A DNA stretch of 64,000 nt from Pseudomonas protegens CHA0. Its GTDB lineage: Bacteria > Pseudomonadota > Gammaproteobacteria > Pseudomonadales > Pseudomonadaceae. The position numbers and the translations under genes are program-made. How positions within the stretch are numbered: position 1 is the stretch's first letter; every line of letters begins with the position of its first letter. The notes beneath the pieces were generated by a model. It had not been told where the DNA came from and did no database searches. It saw nothing but the letters and a program-made list of their open reading frames with translations. Positions 1 through 10,717 of this stretch are shown here, piece by piece. The stretch is taken from NCBI RefSeq assembly GCF_000397205.1, contig NC_021237.1, positions 1,055,001-1,119,000 on the forward strand, in the 5' to 3' direction.

Positions 1-207
1 CAGGTGGCGCTTTCGGGCGATATGGGCGACGTGCTTGGGTGCATCCGCCAGGGCCCGGCGCAAGGCGTCGGTCAGGGGCAGTTTGTTCAGCAAGTCGGGC
101 TTGAGAGTGGTAAGGCGCTCGCCGAGATCAACCAGAGCATGCAGCTCGCGTTTGACCTGGGATTTGCTTTTCTCCCCATCGAGGGAGTCGTCGTAAGAAT
201 CAACCAT
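1..207 (-). CDS. yjgA: YjgA (DUF615) ribosome-associated protein, 5' part only
   Basis: The first 69 codons of a leftward gene are present and the rest lies outside the window. The reading starts [20 protein letters not shown], followed by a segment with [13 protein letters not shown] and [25 protein letters not shown], which is the DUF615 (YjgA) pattern. The E. coli family member associates with late large ribosomal subunit precursors. It stands back to back with pmbA, 108 bases away, the usual pseudomonad arrangement. The family call is firm; the end of the gene cannot be seen. Confidence 0.88.
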   Translation of the reverse strand, partial: MVDSYDDSLDGEKSKSQVKRELHALVDLGERLTTLKPDLLNKLPLTDALRRALADAPKHVAHIARKRHL

Positions 208-315
208 GGTGGCAGTCCGCAAAGAAACGCCGCCATGATAACCAGTCGAGGGCCGCTTGTCCGGCCCGGTCGCTCGCCGGCCTTAATCGAAAGCAGAATT
301 TGAGTGGAGAACAGC

Positions 316-1662
316 ATGAGTGCAGCACAAAGCGTCGGCCCACAGGCTTTGCCGGCCCTGCAGGAGCAAGTCGAGCAGATCATCGCCGAGGCCAAGCGCC
401 AGGGGGCCAGCGCCTGTGAAGTGGCGGTGTCCCTGGAGCAGGGGCTGTCGACTTCGGTGCGCCAGCGGGAAGTGGAAACCGTCGAGTTCAACCGCGACCA
501 GGGCTTTGGCATCACCCTCTACCTGGGCCAGCGCAAGGGTTCGGCCAGTACGTCTGCCAGCGGCCCCGAGGCCATTCGCGAAACCGTGGCGGCGGCCCTG
601 GCGATTGCCAAGCACACCTCCGAAGACGAAGCCTCGGGCCTTGCCGACGCGGCCTTGATGGCCAAGGACCTGCAGGACTTCGACCTGTTCCACGCCTGGG
701 ACATCACCCCCGAACAAGCCATCGAGCAGGCCCTGACCTGTGAGGCAGCGGCCTTTGCTGCCGACAGCCGGATCAAGAATGCCGACGGCACCACCCTCAG
801 CACCCACCAGGGCTGTCGGGTGTATGGCAACAGCCACGGCTTCATTGGTGGTTATGCGTCCACCCGCCACAGCCTGAGCTGCGTGATGATTGCCGAGGCG
901 GATGGCCAGATGCAGCGCGACTACTGGTACGACGTCAATCGCCAGGGCCAGTTGCTGGCCGACCCGGTGAGCATTGGCCAGCGTGCCGCCCAGCGCGCGG
1001 CCAGCCGGCTAGGTGCCCGTCCAGTGCCGACCTGTGAGGTGCCGGTGCTGTTTTCCGCAGAACTGGCCGGTGGCCTGTTCGGCAGTTTTCTCGGGGCGAT
1101 TTCCGGTGGCAACCTGTACCGCAAGTCGTCCTTCCTCGAAGGCGCCCTGGGTCAACAACTGTTTCCGCAGTGGATGACCATCGATGAGCGCCCGCACCTG
1201 ATGCGCGCCATGGGCAGTTCGGCTTTCGACGGCGATGGCCTGGCCACCTACGCCAAGCCGTTCATCCAGGACGGTGAGCTGGTGTCCTATGTACTGGGCA
1301 CCTATTCCGGACGCAAGCTGGGCATGCCGAGCACTGCCAACGCCGGTGGCGTGCACAACCTGTTCGTCACCCATGGCGACGAAGACCAGGCCGCGCTGCT
1401 GCGGCGCATGGGCCGTGGCCTGCTGGTGACCGAGCTGATGGGCCATGGCCTGAACATGGTCACCGGGGACTACTCCCGCGGTGCGGCGGGTTTCTGGGTC
1501 GAGAACGGCGAGATTCAGTTCGCGGTGCAGGAAGTGACCATTGCCGGCAACCTGCGGGACATGTTCAAGCAGATCCTCGCAGTGGGTAACGACCTGGAGC
1601 TGCGTAGCAACATCCGCACCGGCTCGGTGCTGATCGAACGCATGACCGTCGCCGGCAGCTGA
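316..1662 (+). CDS. pmbA: PmbA/TldE, TldD-PmbA family protease subunit
   Basis: The product is a 448-residue partner of the TldD metalloprotease, acting in the cytosol on unfolded or modified peptides; in E. coli TldD/TldE matures microcin B17 and degrades CcdA. The segment around residues 376-402, with GHGLNMVTGDYSRGAAGFW, is the family signature. No HExxxH motif is present, as expected for the non-catalytic TldE subunit. I chose ATG 316 because GGAGA lies six bases upstream; an in-frame GTG at 304 would add only four residues. A strong terminator follows the stop. Confidence 0.95.
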   Translation: MSAAQSVGPQALPALQEQVEQIIAEAKRQGASACEVAVSLEQGLSTSVRQREVETVEFNRDQGFGITLYLGQRKGSASTSASGPEAIRETVAAALAIAKHTSEDEASGLADAALMAKDLQDFDLFHAWDITPEQAIEQALTCEAAAFAADSRIKNADGTTLSTHQGCRVYGNSHGFIGGYASTRHSLSCVMIAEADGQMQRDYWYDVNRQGQLLADPVSIGQRAAQRAASRLGARPVPTCEVPVLFSAELAGGLFGSFLGAISGGNLYRKSSFLEGALGQQLFPQWMTIDERPHLMRAMGSSAFDGDGLATYAKPFIQDGELVSYVLGTYSGRKLGMPSTANAGGVHNLFVTHGDEDQAALLRRMGRGLLVTELMGHGLNMVTGDYSRGAAGFWVENGEIQFAVQEVTIAGNLRDMFKQILAVGNDLELRSNIRTGSVLIERMTVAGS

Positions 1663-1682
1663 CCGCGCCCAGCTTCACCCCC

Positions 1683-1715
1683 AACGCGCCACCTCCCCGA
1701 GGTGGCGCGTTTTTT
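1683..1715 (+). terminator. Rho-independent terminator after pmbA
   Basis: A perfect 12-bp stem (1684-1695 with 1699-1710) with a CCC loop is followed by six T residues. It separates pmbA from the iron-regulated operon. Confidence 0.9.
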
Positions 1716-1730
1716 ATGGCCGCCATTTTT

Positions 1731-1813
1731 GTAGGAGCTGGCTTGCCAGCGAAAGCGTCCTGACATCCGGCACCAGGCTCAAGGGCTCATTCGCCGGCAA
1801 GGCGGGCCCTATA
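1731..1813. repeat. REP doublet (REPIN-like)
   Basis: A GTAGGAGCTGGCTTGCCAGC copy at 1731-1750 is followed by an inverted, decayed partner (TTCGCCGGCAAGGCGGGCCC, about 1790-1809). This is the extragenic palindrome type common in fluorescens-group Pseudomonas. It lies between the pmbA terminator and the Fur-controlled promoter. Confidence 0.8.
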
Positions 1814-1847
1814 AGAGTTGGACAAAAATCATACAAGCCAGATTGAT

Positions 1848-1885
1848 TTGATTCTCAATATCATTTAATAATGAAAATCATTATT
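1848..1885. promoter_or_regulatory. Fur box(es) in front of fagA-fumC-sodA
   Basis: AATAATGAAAATCATTATT at 1867-1885 matches the 19-bp Fur consensus at about 16 positions. A weaker overlapping copy (TGATTCTCAATATCATTT) lies just upstream, suggesting extended Fur occupancy. It sits 15-50 bases before the fagA start. In P. aeruginosa the orthologous operon is derepressed by iron starvation through Fur, so the same control is inferred here. Confidence 0.85.
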
Positions 1886-1900
1886 CGATGAGCCCAGGTC

Positions 1901-2296
1901 ATGAGTTCTGCCTTGCACGAGCAGCCTTACCTCGAAAGCTGGCGCTGGATGAGCCGCCAGATCCGTTGCGCACTGGAACCGGACGAACCCCGTCTGATCG
2001 AGCATTACCTCGCCGAAGGCCGCTACCTGGCCTGCTGTACCGCGATGTCGGCCTGGACCGTCGCTGAAACTTCCTTCCGTTTATTGATCGATACCGCAAC
2101 CGATACAGCGCTGCCCTGGCATTGGCGCAGCCAGTGCCTGGACCAGGCCTGGCGGCCGTTGCGCGACATGGAGCGGTTGTCTTTGTGCAATTGCCGGCTC
2201 AAGCGCTGGCAGAGCCACGCCTGGCAGTTGGCGACCTGCTCGCTGCTGCCTTCCATTCCCCTGATAGAACTGGTGCAAGGATTTCCCGATGAGTAA
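1901..2296 (+). CDS. fagA: FagA, Fur-associated small protein
   Basis: A 131-residue protein of unknown biochemical function is the first gene of the iron-repressed operon, directly behind the Fur box. It is rich in Trp, Cys and Leu (CNCRLKRWQSHAWQLATCS near residues 95-113). No signal peptide or recognised catalytic motif is visible. The gene overlaps fumC by eight bases, so translation is probably coupled. The name rests on position and size, as in the known fagA-fumC-orfX-sodA order, not on a domain. Confidence in a real gene is high, in its role low. Confidence 0.8.
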   Translation: MSSALHEQPYLESWRWMSRQIRCALEPDEPRLIEHYLAEGRYLACCTAMSAWTVAETSFRLLIDTATDTALPWHWRSQCLDQAWRPLRDMERLSLCNCRLKRWQSHAWQLATCSLLPSIPLIELVQGFPDE

Positions 2297-3665
2297 TACC
2301 CGTATCGAACGCGACAGCATGGGCGAACTGCAGGTACCGGAACTGGCCCTGTACGGCGCACAGACCCAGCGTGCGGTGGACAACTTCCCCATCAGCGGGC
2401 AACGCATGCCGGCAGCCTTCATCCGTGCGCTGATCCTGGCCAAGGCGGCTGCGGCCAAGGCCAACGTCGAACTGGGGCAGATCAGCGAAGCCCAGGGCAA
2501 GGCCATCGTCGATGCCGCCCAGGGTCTGCTGGAAGGTGATTTCATGCCGCACTTCCCGGTGGACATTTTCCAGACCGGCTCTGGCACCAGTTCCAACATG
2601 AACGCCAATGAAGTACTGGCAACCCTGGCCAGCCGCCTGCTGGGTGAACCGGTCAACCCCAATGACCATGTCAACTGCGGCCAGAGCAGCAACGACATCA
2701 TCCCTACCACCATTCATGTCAGCGCCGCGCTGACCCTGCATGAGCAACTGCTGCCGGCCCTGGTGCATCTGGTGGAGGTCATCGAGCGCAAGGCGGTACA
2801 GGTGCACCCCTTCATCAAGACCGGCCGCACTCACCTGATGGACGCGATGCCGGTGCGCATGAGCCAGGTGCTGGAGGGCTGGGCGCAGCAACTCAAGGCC
2901 AATATCAGCCACCTGCAGGATCTGCTGCCGAGCCTGCAATCCCTGGCTCAGGGCGGTACCGCTGTGGGTACCGGAATCAATGCGCATCCCGAGTTCGCTG
3001 CGCGTTTCAGCCAGCAGTTGAGCAAGCTGACCCAGGTGCAATTCACCCCGGGCAAGAACCTCTTCGCCCTGATCGGCTCCCAGGACACTGCGGTGACGGT
3101 ATCCGGCCAGCTCAAGGCTACCGCGGTGTCGTTGATGAAGATCGCCAACGACTTGCGCTGGATGAACTCCGGCCCGCTGGCCGGGCTCGGCGAGATCGAG
3201 CTGGAAGGTTTGCAGCCCGGTTCGTCGATCATGCCCGGCAAGGTCAACCCGGTGATTCCTGAAGCCACCGCGATGGTCGCCGCCCAGGTCATCGGCAACG
3301 ACAGCACCATCACTGTGGCCGGGCAATCGGGCAACTTCGAGCTCAACGTGATGCTGCCGATCATTGCCCAGAACCTGCTGAGCAGCATCGAGTTGCTGGC
3401 CAACTCCAGCCGCCTGCTGGCAGACAAGGCCATCGCCAGCTTCAAGGTCAACGAGCCCAAGCTCAAGGAAGCGCTGTCGCGCAACCCGATCCTGGTCACG
3501 GCGCTGAACCCGATCATCGGCTATCAGAAGGCTGCGCAGATCGCCAAGACCGCCTACAAGCAGGGGCGCCCGGTGATCGACGTGGCCCTTGAACATACCG
3601 ATCTGCCACGCAGCCAGCTGGAGGTCCTGCTGGACCCGGAAAAGCTCACTGCCGGCGGCGTGTAA
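2289..3665 (+). CDS. fumC: Class II fumarate hydratase
   Basis: A 458-residue iron-independent fumarase that interconverts fumarate and malate in the TCA cycle. The superfamily signature GSSIMPGKVNP lies near residues 310-320, and the TGRTHLMDAMP and SGTSSNMNANE segments complete the active site shared between subunits. Length matches the family (about 460). Its place behind a Fur box fits replacement of iron-sulfur fumarases when iron is scarce. It is translationally coupled to fagA and followed by orfX after 28 bases. Confidence 0.96.
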   Translation: MSNTRIERDSMGELQVPELALYGAQTQRAVDNFPISGQRMPAAFIRALILAKAAAAKANVELGQISEAQGKAIVDAAQGLLEGDFMPHFPVDIFQTGSGTSSNMNANEVLATLASRLLGEPVNPNDHVNCGQSSNDIIPTTIHVSAALTLHEQLLPALVHLVEVIERKAVQVHPFIKTGRTHLMDAMPVRMSQVLEGWAQQLKANISHLQDLLPSLQSLAQGGTAVGTGINAHPEFAARFSQQLSKLTQVQFTPGKNLFALIGSQDTAVTVSGQLKATAVSLMKIANDLRWMNSGPLAGLGEIELEGLQPGSSIMPGKVNPVIPEATAMVAAQVIGNDSTITVAGQSGNFELNVMLPIIAQNLLSSIELLANSSRLLADKAIASFKVNEPKLKEALSRNPILVTALNPIIGYQKAAQIAKTAYKQGRPVIDVALEHTDLPRSQLEVLLDPEKLTAGGV

Positions 3666-3693
3666 CCCACCGACACCGCTTTGGAGGCTCACC

Positions 3694-4143
3694 ATGGAGC
3701 ACTGGAAACGCACGATCGAAAGGGCCAATCGCCTCTTTATGCAGGGCGAGCTGGTGGATGCTCGCGAGTTCTACCTGCAGGCGCTGGCCCTGGCCCAGGT
3801 GCTGTTCGAGCGCTGGTCGGATGCCGACGAAGCGGTGGCGGCCTGTGTGATTTCCCATCACAACCTGGCAGACCTGCACCTGCGCCTCAATCAGCCGGAG
3901 GAGAGCGCGGAATACCTCTGCGCCATCCATCAGCGGTTGCTGCAGACCATGCAGGACAGCCGCTTGCCCACAGCCCTGCGGGAAGCGGCCTTGCGCCAAA
4001 GCAGCAAGACCTACGTCGAACTACTGAATTTCATCGGTGATCACGGCGAATACCCGCGCACTCACCGTTTGCTGGACAGCAACGTCGCGGGCCTGTCAGC
4101 CGACAGCTCGCAACCAGACAGCCCCTCTTACGGAGCCCATTGA
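3694..4143 (+). CDS. OrfX, conserved protein of the fumC-sodA operon
   Basis: A 149-residue cytosolic protein with helical, TPR-like content: residues 1-110 include [20 protein letters not shown] and [20 protein letters not shown], typical of two tetratricopeptide-like helix pairs. ATG 3694 is preceded by a clear GGAGG at seven bases. It corresponds in position to orfX between fumC and sodA in P. aeruginosa, whose function is unknown. The gene ends one base before the sodA start codon, so the two are coupled. Confidence 0.85.
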   Translation: MEHWKRTIERANRLFMQGELVDAREFYLQALALAQVLFERWSDADEAVAACVISHHNLADLHLRLNQPEESAEYLCAIHQRLLQTMQDSRLPTALREAALRQSSKTYVELLNFIGDHGEYPRTHRLLDSNVAGLSADSSQPDSPSYGAH

Positions 4144-4144
4144 T

Positions 4145-4756
<612 letters not shown>

Positions 4757-4790
4757 TACCTTTCCATCAAAACAAGATCTAAGGCCGACT

Positions 4791-5684
4791 ATGGGCACTG
4801 AAACACTGGCAATCAGCAGCGGGCGAATGTTTCGTTATGCCTTCGGTTCGCTGTTGCTGTTGGCGGGCACGGCGTTGCTGGTGGCTCAAGGGTTGAGCTG
4901 GCTGAACCTGGAGCCGCGCTTGCTGCGCGCCTTGCAGGGCGGTTCGATCTGCGCGCTGGGCACGGCGCTGGGGGCGGTCCCGGTGCTGGTGATCCGGCGG
5001 ATGCCGGTGGCGGTGAGCGACACCCTGCTGGGTTTTGGTGCCGGAGTGATGCTGGCGGCCACGGCATTTTCGCTGATCGTCCCCGGCATCGCTGCGGCCC
5101 AGGACCTGGGCTTGTCTGCCTGGGGCTCCAGCGGCCTGATCTGCGCCGGCATCATGCTCGGGGCCTTTGGCCTGTTCCTGGTGGATCTCAAGGTCTCGGG
5201 GGGCAGCCCGGAGGTGCTGGTGGGCACGCCAGAGCATCCGGTGATTGCCCCGCGTATCTGGCTGTTCGTCTTCGCCATCATTGCCCACAACATTCCTGAA
5301 GGGATGGCGGTGGGGGTGTCGGCCGGAGGCGGCATGCCGGATGCGGACAGCCTGGCCATGGGCATTGCCCTGCAGGATGTGCCGGAAGGCCTGGTGATTG
5401 CCCTGGTATTGGCGGGGGCGGGGATGTCGCGGGTCAAGGCATTCCTGATTGGTGCGGCTTCAGGTCTGGTGGAACCGGTCTTTGCCTTGCTCTGCGCCTG
5501 GCTGGTGAGCCTGGCGCAGGTATTGCTGCCCTTGGGCCTGGCCCTGGCGGCGGGGGCGATGCTGCTGGTGGTCACTCATGAAGTGATTCCGGAGTCGCGT
5601 CGCAATGGCCATGACAAGCTTGCCAGCCTTGGCCTGTGTATCGGTTTCTGCCTGATGATGGTCATGGATATGGCACTCGCCTGA
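4791..5684 (+). CDS. ZIP-family metal transporter
   Basis: A 297-residue inner-membrane protein with about eight hydrophobic segments. The ZIP signature HNIPEG is at residues 166-171; the matching site in the next helix is QDVPEG near 195-200, with Gln in place of the usual His. A hydrophilic loop lies between residues 125 and 150. It follows sodA by 34 bases with no terminator, so it is probably the last gene of the Fur-controlled operon; manganese supply for SodA is an attractive but unproven role. ATG 4791 was chosen because longer in-frame starts would overlap sodA. Confidence 0.85.
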   Translation: MGTETLAISSGRMFRYAFGSLLLLAGTALLVAQGLSWLNLEPRLLRALQGGSICALGTALGAVPVLVIRRMPVAVSDTLLGFGAGVMLAATAFSLIVPGIAAAQDLGLSAWGSSGLICAGIMLGAFGLFLVDLKVSGGSPEVLVGTPEHPVIAPRIWLFVFAIIAHNIPEGMAVGVSAGGGMPDADSLAMGIALQDVPEGLVIALVLAGAGMSRVKAFLIGAASGLVEPVFALLCAWLVSLAQVLLPLGLALAAGAMLLVVTHEVIPESRRNGHDKLASLGLCIGFCLMMVMDMALA

Positions 5685-5713
5685 GAGCCGTATGGTGAGG
5701 GGCCCGCCCGGGC

Positions 5714-5986
5714 CTACTCGCCTTCGTCGAAGAAGTTGTTGATCAGTGCCACCAGCGCATCCATCGCTTCCTGTTCCTGCTCGCCTTCGGTCTTCAGGTG
5801 GATCCTGGTGCCCTTGCCGGCGGCCAGCATCATCATGGCCATGATGCTTTTGCCGTCGACCATGGAGTCCGGGGTCCTGCCGGCGCGGATCTGGCAGGGA
5901 AACTGACCGGCCACGCCGACGAACTTGGCCGAGGCACGGGCATGCAGGCCCAGTTTATTGATGATCTCGATTTCCAGAGCTGGCAT
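5714..5986 (-). CDS. ptsO: NPr, HPr-like phosphocarrier of the nitrogen PTS
   Basis: A 90-residue phosphocarrier that receives phosphate from PtsP and passes it to PtsN. The active-site His15 lies in GLHARAS and the regulatory-region helix reads SIMAMMMLAAGKG. It is the last gene of the rpoN-hpf-ptsN-rapZ-ptsO cluster, 16 bases after rapZ, and faces the ZIP transporter gene tail to tail. Length and motif agree with NPr rather than the sugar HPr domain. Confidence 0.94.
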   Translation of the reverse strand: MPALEIEIINKLGLHARASAKFVGVAGQFPCQIRAGRTPDSMVDGKSIMAMMMLAAGKGTRIHLKTEGEQEQEAMDALVALINNFFDEGE

Positions 5987-6002
5987 CGCGGGGTAGATCC
6001 TT

Positions 6003-6860
6003 TCAGCTAAGGTCGCGGTGGCGAACCTGGACGTTCTTCAGGGATTTTTGCAGGACCTGGCCCAGGCGCTCGGTCAGGTACACGGAGCGGTGGTGCCCGC
6101 CGGTGCAGCCGATGGCGATGGTCACATAGGCGCGGTTGCTGGCGGCAAAGCGTGGCAGCCATTTGAGCAGGTAGCTGGAGATGTCCTGGAACATTTCCTC
6201 GACATCGGGTTGCGCCGCCAGATACTCGGCCACGGGCGCATCCAGGCCTGATTGGGCGCGCAACTCGGGCTTCCAATACGGGTTGGGCAGGCAGCGCACG
6301 TCGAACACCAGGTCTGCATCTACCGGCATGCCGCGCTTGAAGCCGAAGGACTCCACCAGGAACGCGGTACCGGGTTCCGGCTGGTTCAACAGTCGTAGCT
6401 TGATGGTGTCGCGCAGCTGGTAAAGGTTCAGGTTGGTGGTGTTGACCTTGAGATCGGCCAGGTCGACGATCGGCCCCAGCAGTTGGGTTTCATCGTGGAT
6501 GGCTTCGGCCAGGGAGCGGTTGGCGCTGCTCAGCGGGTGGCGCCGACGGGTCTCGGAGAAGCGCTTGAGCAGGGTCTCTTCGTCGGCATCCAGGTACAGC
6601 ACATCGCACTGGATATGCCGGCTGCGCACTTCTTCCAGCAATTCGGGGAAGCGCGACAGATGACTGGGCAGGTTGCGGGCATCGATGGACACCGCCACCA
6701 GCGGTTGCGCCAGTTCGGTGTGGATCAACGCACGTTCAGCCAGTTCCGGCAGCAAGCCGGCTGGCAGGTTGTCGATGCAATAGTAGCCGTGGTCCTCGAG
6801 AACATCGAGGGCGGTGCTTTTACCTGAGCCGGAGCGGCCGCTAACGATGATCAAACGCAT
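6003..6860 (-). CDS. rapZ: RapZ, RNase adapter / nucleotide-binding protein
   Basis: A 285-residue protein with a Walker A motif GRSGSGKS at residues 8-15 and the C-terminal [18 protein letters not shown] segment typical of RapZ (YvcJ family). In E. coli RapZ targets GlmZ sRNA for cleavage and thus controls glucosamine-6-phosphate synthase; in Pseudomonas the substrate RNA is not established. It sits two bases after ptsN and 16 before ptsO, a conserved operon order. Confidence 0.94.
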   Translation of the reverse strand: MRLIIVSGRSGSGKSTALDVLEDHGYYCIDNLPAGLLPELAERALIHTELAQPLVAVSIDARNLPSHLSRFPELLEEVRSRHIQCDVLYLDADEETLLKRFSETRRRHPLSSANRSLAEAIHDETQLLGPIVDLADLKVNTTNLNLYQLRDTIKLRLLNQPEPGTAFLVESFGFKRGMPVDADLVFDVRCLPNPYWKPELRAQSGLDAPVAEYLAAQPDVEEMFQDISSYLLKWLPRFAASNRAYVTIAIGCTGGHHRSVYLTERLGQVLQKSLKNVQVRHRDLS

Positions 6861-6862
6861 GA

Positions 6863-7327
6863 TTACTGACCGTTTTGCTCGTCCAGAACGACCTGATACA
6901 AGGCTTCGTTGCTGGTGGCGCTGCGCAGCCGGTCACGGACTTCCTTGCGATCGAGCATGCTGGCGATCTGCCGGAGCAGTTCCAGGTGTGCATCGGTCGC
7001 GGCTTCCGGAACCAGCAGGACGAACAGCAGGTCGACCGGTGCGCCATCAATGGCGTCGAAATCGATCGGAGCGTCCAGGTGCATCAGCGCACTGATGGGC
7101 GACTCGCAGCCTTTGAGGCGGCAGTGGGGAATGGCGATGCCGTTGCCAAAACCGGTGGAACCGAGTTTTTCACGGGCAATCAGGCTCTCGAAGACATCCT
7201 GCATCTCCAGATCAGGCACTTCACGGCTGATCAGGTTGGCAATTTGTTCGAGGGCGCGTTTTTTACTGCCGCCCGGCACGTTCACCAGGGAACGGCCGGG
7301 GGTCAGGATGCTTTCAAGTCGGATCAT
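6863..7327 (-). CDS. ptsN: EIIA-Ntr, nitrogen PTS regulatory protein
   Basis: A 154-residue EIIA domain protein phosphorylated by NPr and regulating carbon/nitrogen balance, potassium handling and sigma-54-linked functions. The phosphorylatable His68 lies in [10 protein letters not shown]. The N-terminus [20 protein letters not shown] is as expected for the family. The start codon is preceded by a pyrimidine-rich stretch (CACTCCCCTCCC) with no recognisable Shine-Dalgarno, although the conserved N-terminus leaves little doubt about the start. It lies 12 bases behind hpf. Confidence 0.94.
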   Translation of the reverse strand: MIRLESILTPGRSLVNVPGGSKKRALEQIANLISREVPDLEMQDVFESLIAREKLGSTGFGNGIAIPHCRLKGCESPISALMHLDAPIDFDAIDGAPVDLLFVLLVPEAATDAHLELLRQIASMLDRKEVRDRLRSATSNEALYQVVLDEQNGQ

Positions 7328-7339
7328 GGGAGGGGAGTG

Positions 7340-7645
7340 TTAGCGACCCGTGCCTTGGAGAAGGTGGAGTTGCTTTTCCTTATGCTTTTTCAGTTGGCGG
7401 TCAAGCTTGTCCGTGAGCAGGTCGATTGCGGCATACATATCGTCATGTTCTGCGTTGGCAACGACCTCCCCACCGTGGATGTGCAGGGTGGCTTCGATTT
7501 TCTGCTTCAGCTTCTCGACAGCCATGGTGACCTGCACATTGGTAATCTTGTCGAAGTGCCTCTCCAGCCGGTCGAGTTTTTCGCCGATGTAGACGCGCAG
7601 GGGTTCAGTCACTTCGAGTTGGTGTCCACTGATGTTGACTTGCAT
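7340..7645 (-). CDS. hpf: Ribosome hibernation promoting factor (HPF/YfiA)
   Basis: A 101-residue short HPF that binds the 30S subunit in stationary phase and promotes ribosome dimerisation and inactivation. It starts MQVNISGHQLEVTEPLRVYI with the basic KLDRLERHFDKI and LKKHKEKQ helices of the S30AE domain. ATG at 7645 has a good SD (AAGGAGAA); an upstream in-frame start would add 18 unconserved residues. Its position just after rpoN is conserved in proteobacteria. Confidence 0.93.
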   Translation of the reverse strand: MQVNISGHQLEVTEPLRVYIGEKLDRLERHFDKITNVQVTMAVEKLKQKIEATLHIHGGEVVANAEHDDMYAAIDLLTDKLDRQLKKHKEKQLHLLQGTGR

Positions 7646-7770
7646 ACAGCTTCTCCTTCGTTGCCAGTGCATAACGCGGCAGGCTGGGTTGCCTGCCACC
7701 TAGACTACGTTTGAAAACGACACCAGGCCCTTTTCAAACACACTCTGAAACGCTGTGGCCAGCCCTGCGG

Positions 7771-9264
7771 CTACATCAACCGCTTACGTTCGCTGGAAGG
7801 CGCGATCCCAAGGGATTCGCGGTACTTGGCGACGGTACGACGGGCTACCTGAATGCCTTGTGCCTCCAGTAAACCAGCGATCTTGCTGTCACTCAACGGC
7901 TTTTTCTGATTTTCCGCGGCCACCAATTTTTTGATGATCGCGCGGATCGCCGTGGACGAGCATTCACCGCCTTCCGAAGTGCTGACGTGGCTGGAGAAAA
8001 AGTATTTCAGCTCATATATGCCCCGTGGGGTATGCATGAATTTTTGCGTGGTCACCCGGGAAATCGTCGATTCGTGCATGCCCACCGCCTCGGCGATATC
8101 GTGCAGAACCAGCGGCTTCATCGCTTCATCGCCATATTCGAGAAAGCCGCGCTGGTGCTCGACGATCTGGGTGGCGACCTTCATCAGGGTTTCATTGCGG
8201 CTTTGCAGGCTCTTGATGAACCAGCGGGCTTCCTGCAACTGGTTGCGCATGAAGGTGTTGTCGGCGCTGGTGTCGGCGCGGCGTACAAAACCGGCGTACT
8301 GGGCGTTGACCCGCAGGCGCGGCACGGATTCCTGGTTCAGTTCCACCAGCCAGCGTTCGTTGTCCTTGCGCACTATGACGTCCGGGACCACGTATTCGGC
8401 TTCGCTGGATTCGATCTGCGAACCGGGACGGGGGTTGAGGCTCTGCACCAGCTCGATGACCTGGCGCAACTCATCTTCCTTGAGCTTCATGCGCCGCATC
8501 AGCTGGCTGTAGTCGCGGCTGCCCAGGAGGTCGATGTAGTCACTGACCAGGCGCTGGGCCTCGCCCAGCCAGGGCGTTTTCGCCGGCAACTGGCGCAGTT
8601 GCAGCAACAGGCACTCGCCCAGGTTGCGGGCACCGATGCCCGCGGGTTCGAATTGCTGGATGCGGTGCAGGACGGCTTCTATCTCGTCCAGTTCGATGTC
8701 CAGTTCCGGATCGAAGGCTTCGAGGATCTCCTCGAGGGTTTCGTCCAGGTAGCCCTGATTGTTGATGCAGTCGATCAGGGTCACGGCAATCAGGCGGTCG
8801 GTGTCCGACATCGGCGCCAGGTTCAGTTGCCAGAGCAGGTGGCTCTGCAGGCTCTCGCCCGCGGAAGTGCGGGTGGTGAAGTCCCACTCGTCGTCATCGC
8901 TGCTGGGCAGGCTGCTGGCGCTGGTCTGGTAGACGTCTTCCCAGGCGGTGTCGACCGGCAGTTCGTTGGGGATGCGCTCGTTCCACTCACCGTCCTCGAG
9001 GCTGTCCACCGTGGGGGCGGTTTCCTGGTAGGAGGGCTCCTGGATCTCGGTATTGGGTTTGGACTCGGTGTTGTCGGCCAGGGGGTCGCTGTTGTCGAAG
9101 TCGTCGCCTTCTTCCTGGCGTTCGAGCATCGGGTTGGACTCCAGGGCTTCCTGGATTTCCTGTTGCAGGTCCAGGGTCGACAATTGGAGCAGGCGGATGG
9201 CCTGTTGCAGCTGCGGTGTCATCGTCAGCTGCTGGCCCATTCTAAGGACTAGCGATGGTTTCAT
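7771..9264 (-). CDS. rpoN: RNA polymerase sigma-54 factor
   Basis: A 497-residue sigma-54. The Gln/Leu-rich activator-interacting region [20 protein letters not shown] is at residues 9-28, an acidic region II covers about 47-115, then the core-binding and HTH domains, and the RpoN box [10 protein letters not shown] at residues 474-483 that reads the -24 element. It is the first gene of the cluster with hpf, ptsN, rapZ and ptsO. A 182-base gap separates it from lptB and carries an inverted repeat described separately. Confidence 0.97.
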   Translation of the reverse strand: MKPSLVLRMGQQLTMTPQLQQAIRLLQLSTLDLQQEIQEALESNPMLERQEEGDDFDNSDPLADNTESKPNTEIQEPSYQETAPTVDSLEDGEWNERIPNELPVDTAWEDVYQTSASSLPSSDDDEWDFTTRTSAGESLQSHLLWQLNLAPMSDTDRLIAVTLIDCINNQGYLDETLEEILEAFDPELDIELDEIEAVLHRIQQFEPAGIGARNLGECLLLQLRQLPAKTPWLGEAQRLVSDYIDLLGSRDYSQLMRRMKLKEDELRQVIELVQSLNPRPGSQIESSEAEYVVPDVIVRKDNERWLVELNQESVPRLRVNAQYAGFVRRADTSADNTFMRNQLQEARWFIKSLQSRNETLMKVATQIVEHQRGFLEYGDEAMKPLVLHDIAEAVGMHESTISRVTTQKFMHTPRGIYELKYFFSSHVSTSEGGECSSTAIRAIIKKLVAAENQKKPLSDSKIAGLLEAQGIQVARRTVAKYRESLGIAPSSERKRLM

Positions 9265-9381
9265 GGCAGGGGCTTAACACCTTATTTGCCGGCGCACATG
9301 CGCCATCCACTACAGGGCGCCGGAGCGCCAAACATAAGCAAATTATATGCCTGAAACTGAAGTGTTTGCCTAGAGCGCTGT

Positions 9382-9410
9382 AACAATAAAGTTTGTAGGG
9401 TTTTATTGTT
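9382..9410. repeat. AT-rich inverted repeat upstream of rpoN
   Basis: AACAATAAA (9382-9390) and TTTATTGTT (9402-9410) form a 9-bp inverted repeat with an 11-base spacer, about 120-145 bases before the rpoN start on the minus strand and shortly after the lptB stop. It could be an operator or a hairpin in the rpoN leader; it lacks the GC stem of a terminator. Confidence 0.4.
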
Positions 9411-9446
9411 CCCGGCGCCCTGGCGTCCAGCCCAACACATCAGCCC

Positions 9447-10171
<725 letters not shown>

Positions 10172-10172
<1 letters not shown>

Positions 10173-10717
10173 TACTGGGCCTTTTGCTCGTCGGTTTTCT
10201 TTTTCGGCTGGATGACCATGTCGATCCGCGGACGCGGCGCGGTAACCGAGCTGCCATTGGCGCGACCGGCGTTGGCAACCTGCTTGACGGTGTCGTAGAC
10301 GATCTTCTCGCCTTCGGTGGTATTACCGTCGTTGATGACCTTGGCCTTGTCGATCAGCACGATGCGGTTCTGCTGGGCATGGTACTGGATGGTCACGGCG
10401 TAGGCCTGGACCGGTTTCGGGTCGGTCTGCTTCTGCAGTTGCTCGAAGTAGGCGAGGTTGCCCACCGAGGTCACCACGTCGATTTCACCGGTCTTGGACC
10501 GGGTGATGGTCACGGTGTTACCGGTGATCTTCATCGAGCCCTGGGTGATGATGACATCGCCCTTGTAGGTGGCCACGCCGTTCTTGTCGTCCAGCTGGGC
10601 GTCGTCGGCCTGGATGCGGATCGGCTGTTGGCTATCGTTCGGCAGAGCCCAGGCGCTCACGCTTCCCAGTGCTGCGCCCAGACTGAGCAAAATAGGGAGG
10701 GTTTTAACGAGCCTCAT
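10172..10717 (-). CDS. lptA: LPS periplasmic bridge protein LptA (LptH)
   Basis: A 181-residue periplasmic protein of the transenvelope LPS bridge, called LptH in P. aeruginosa. A signal peptide runs to about residue 25 (cleavage after SVSAWA), followed by the OstA-like beta-jellyroll with [20 protein letters not shown] and [15 protein letters not shown]. The basic tail ends [11 protein letters not shown]. It overlaps lptC by 14 bases upstream and lptB by one base downstream. Confidence 0.94.
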
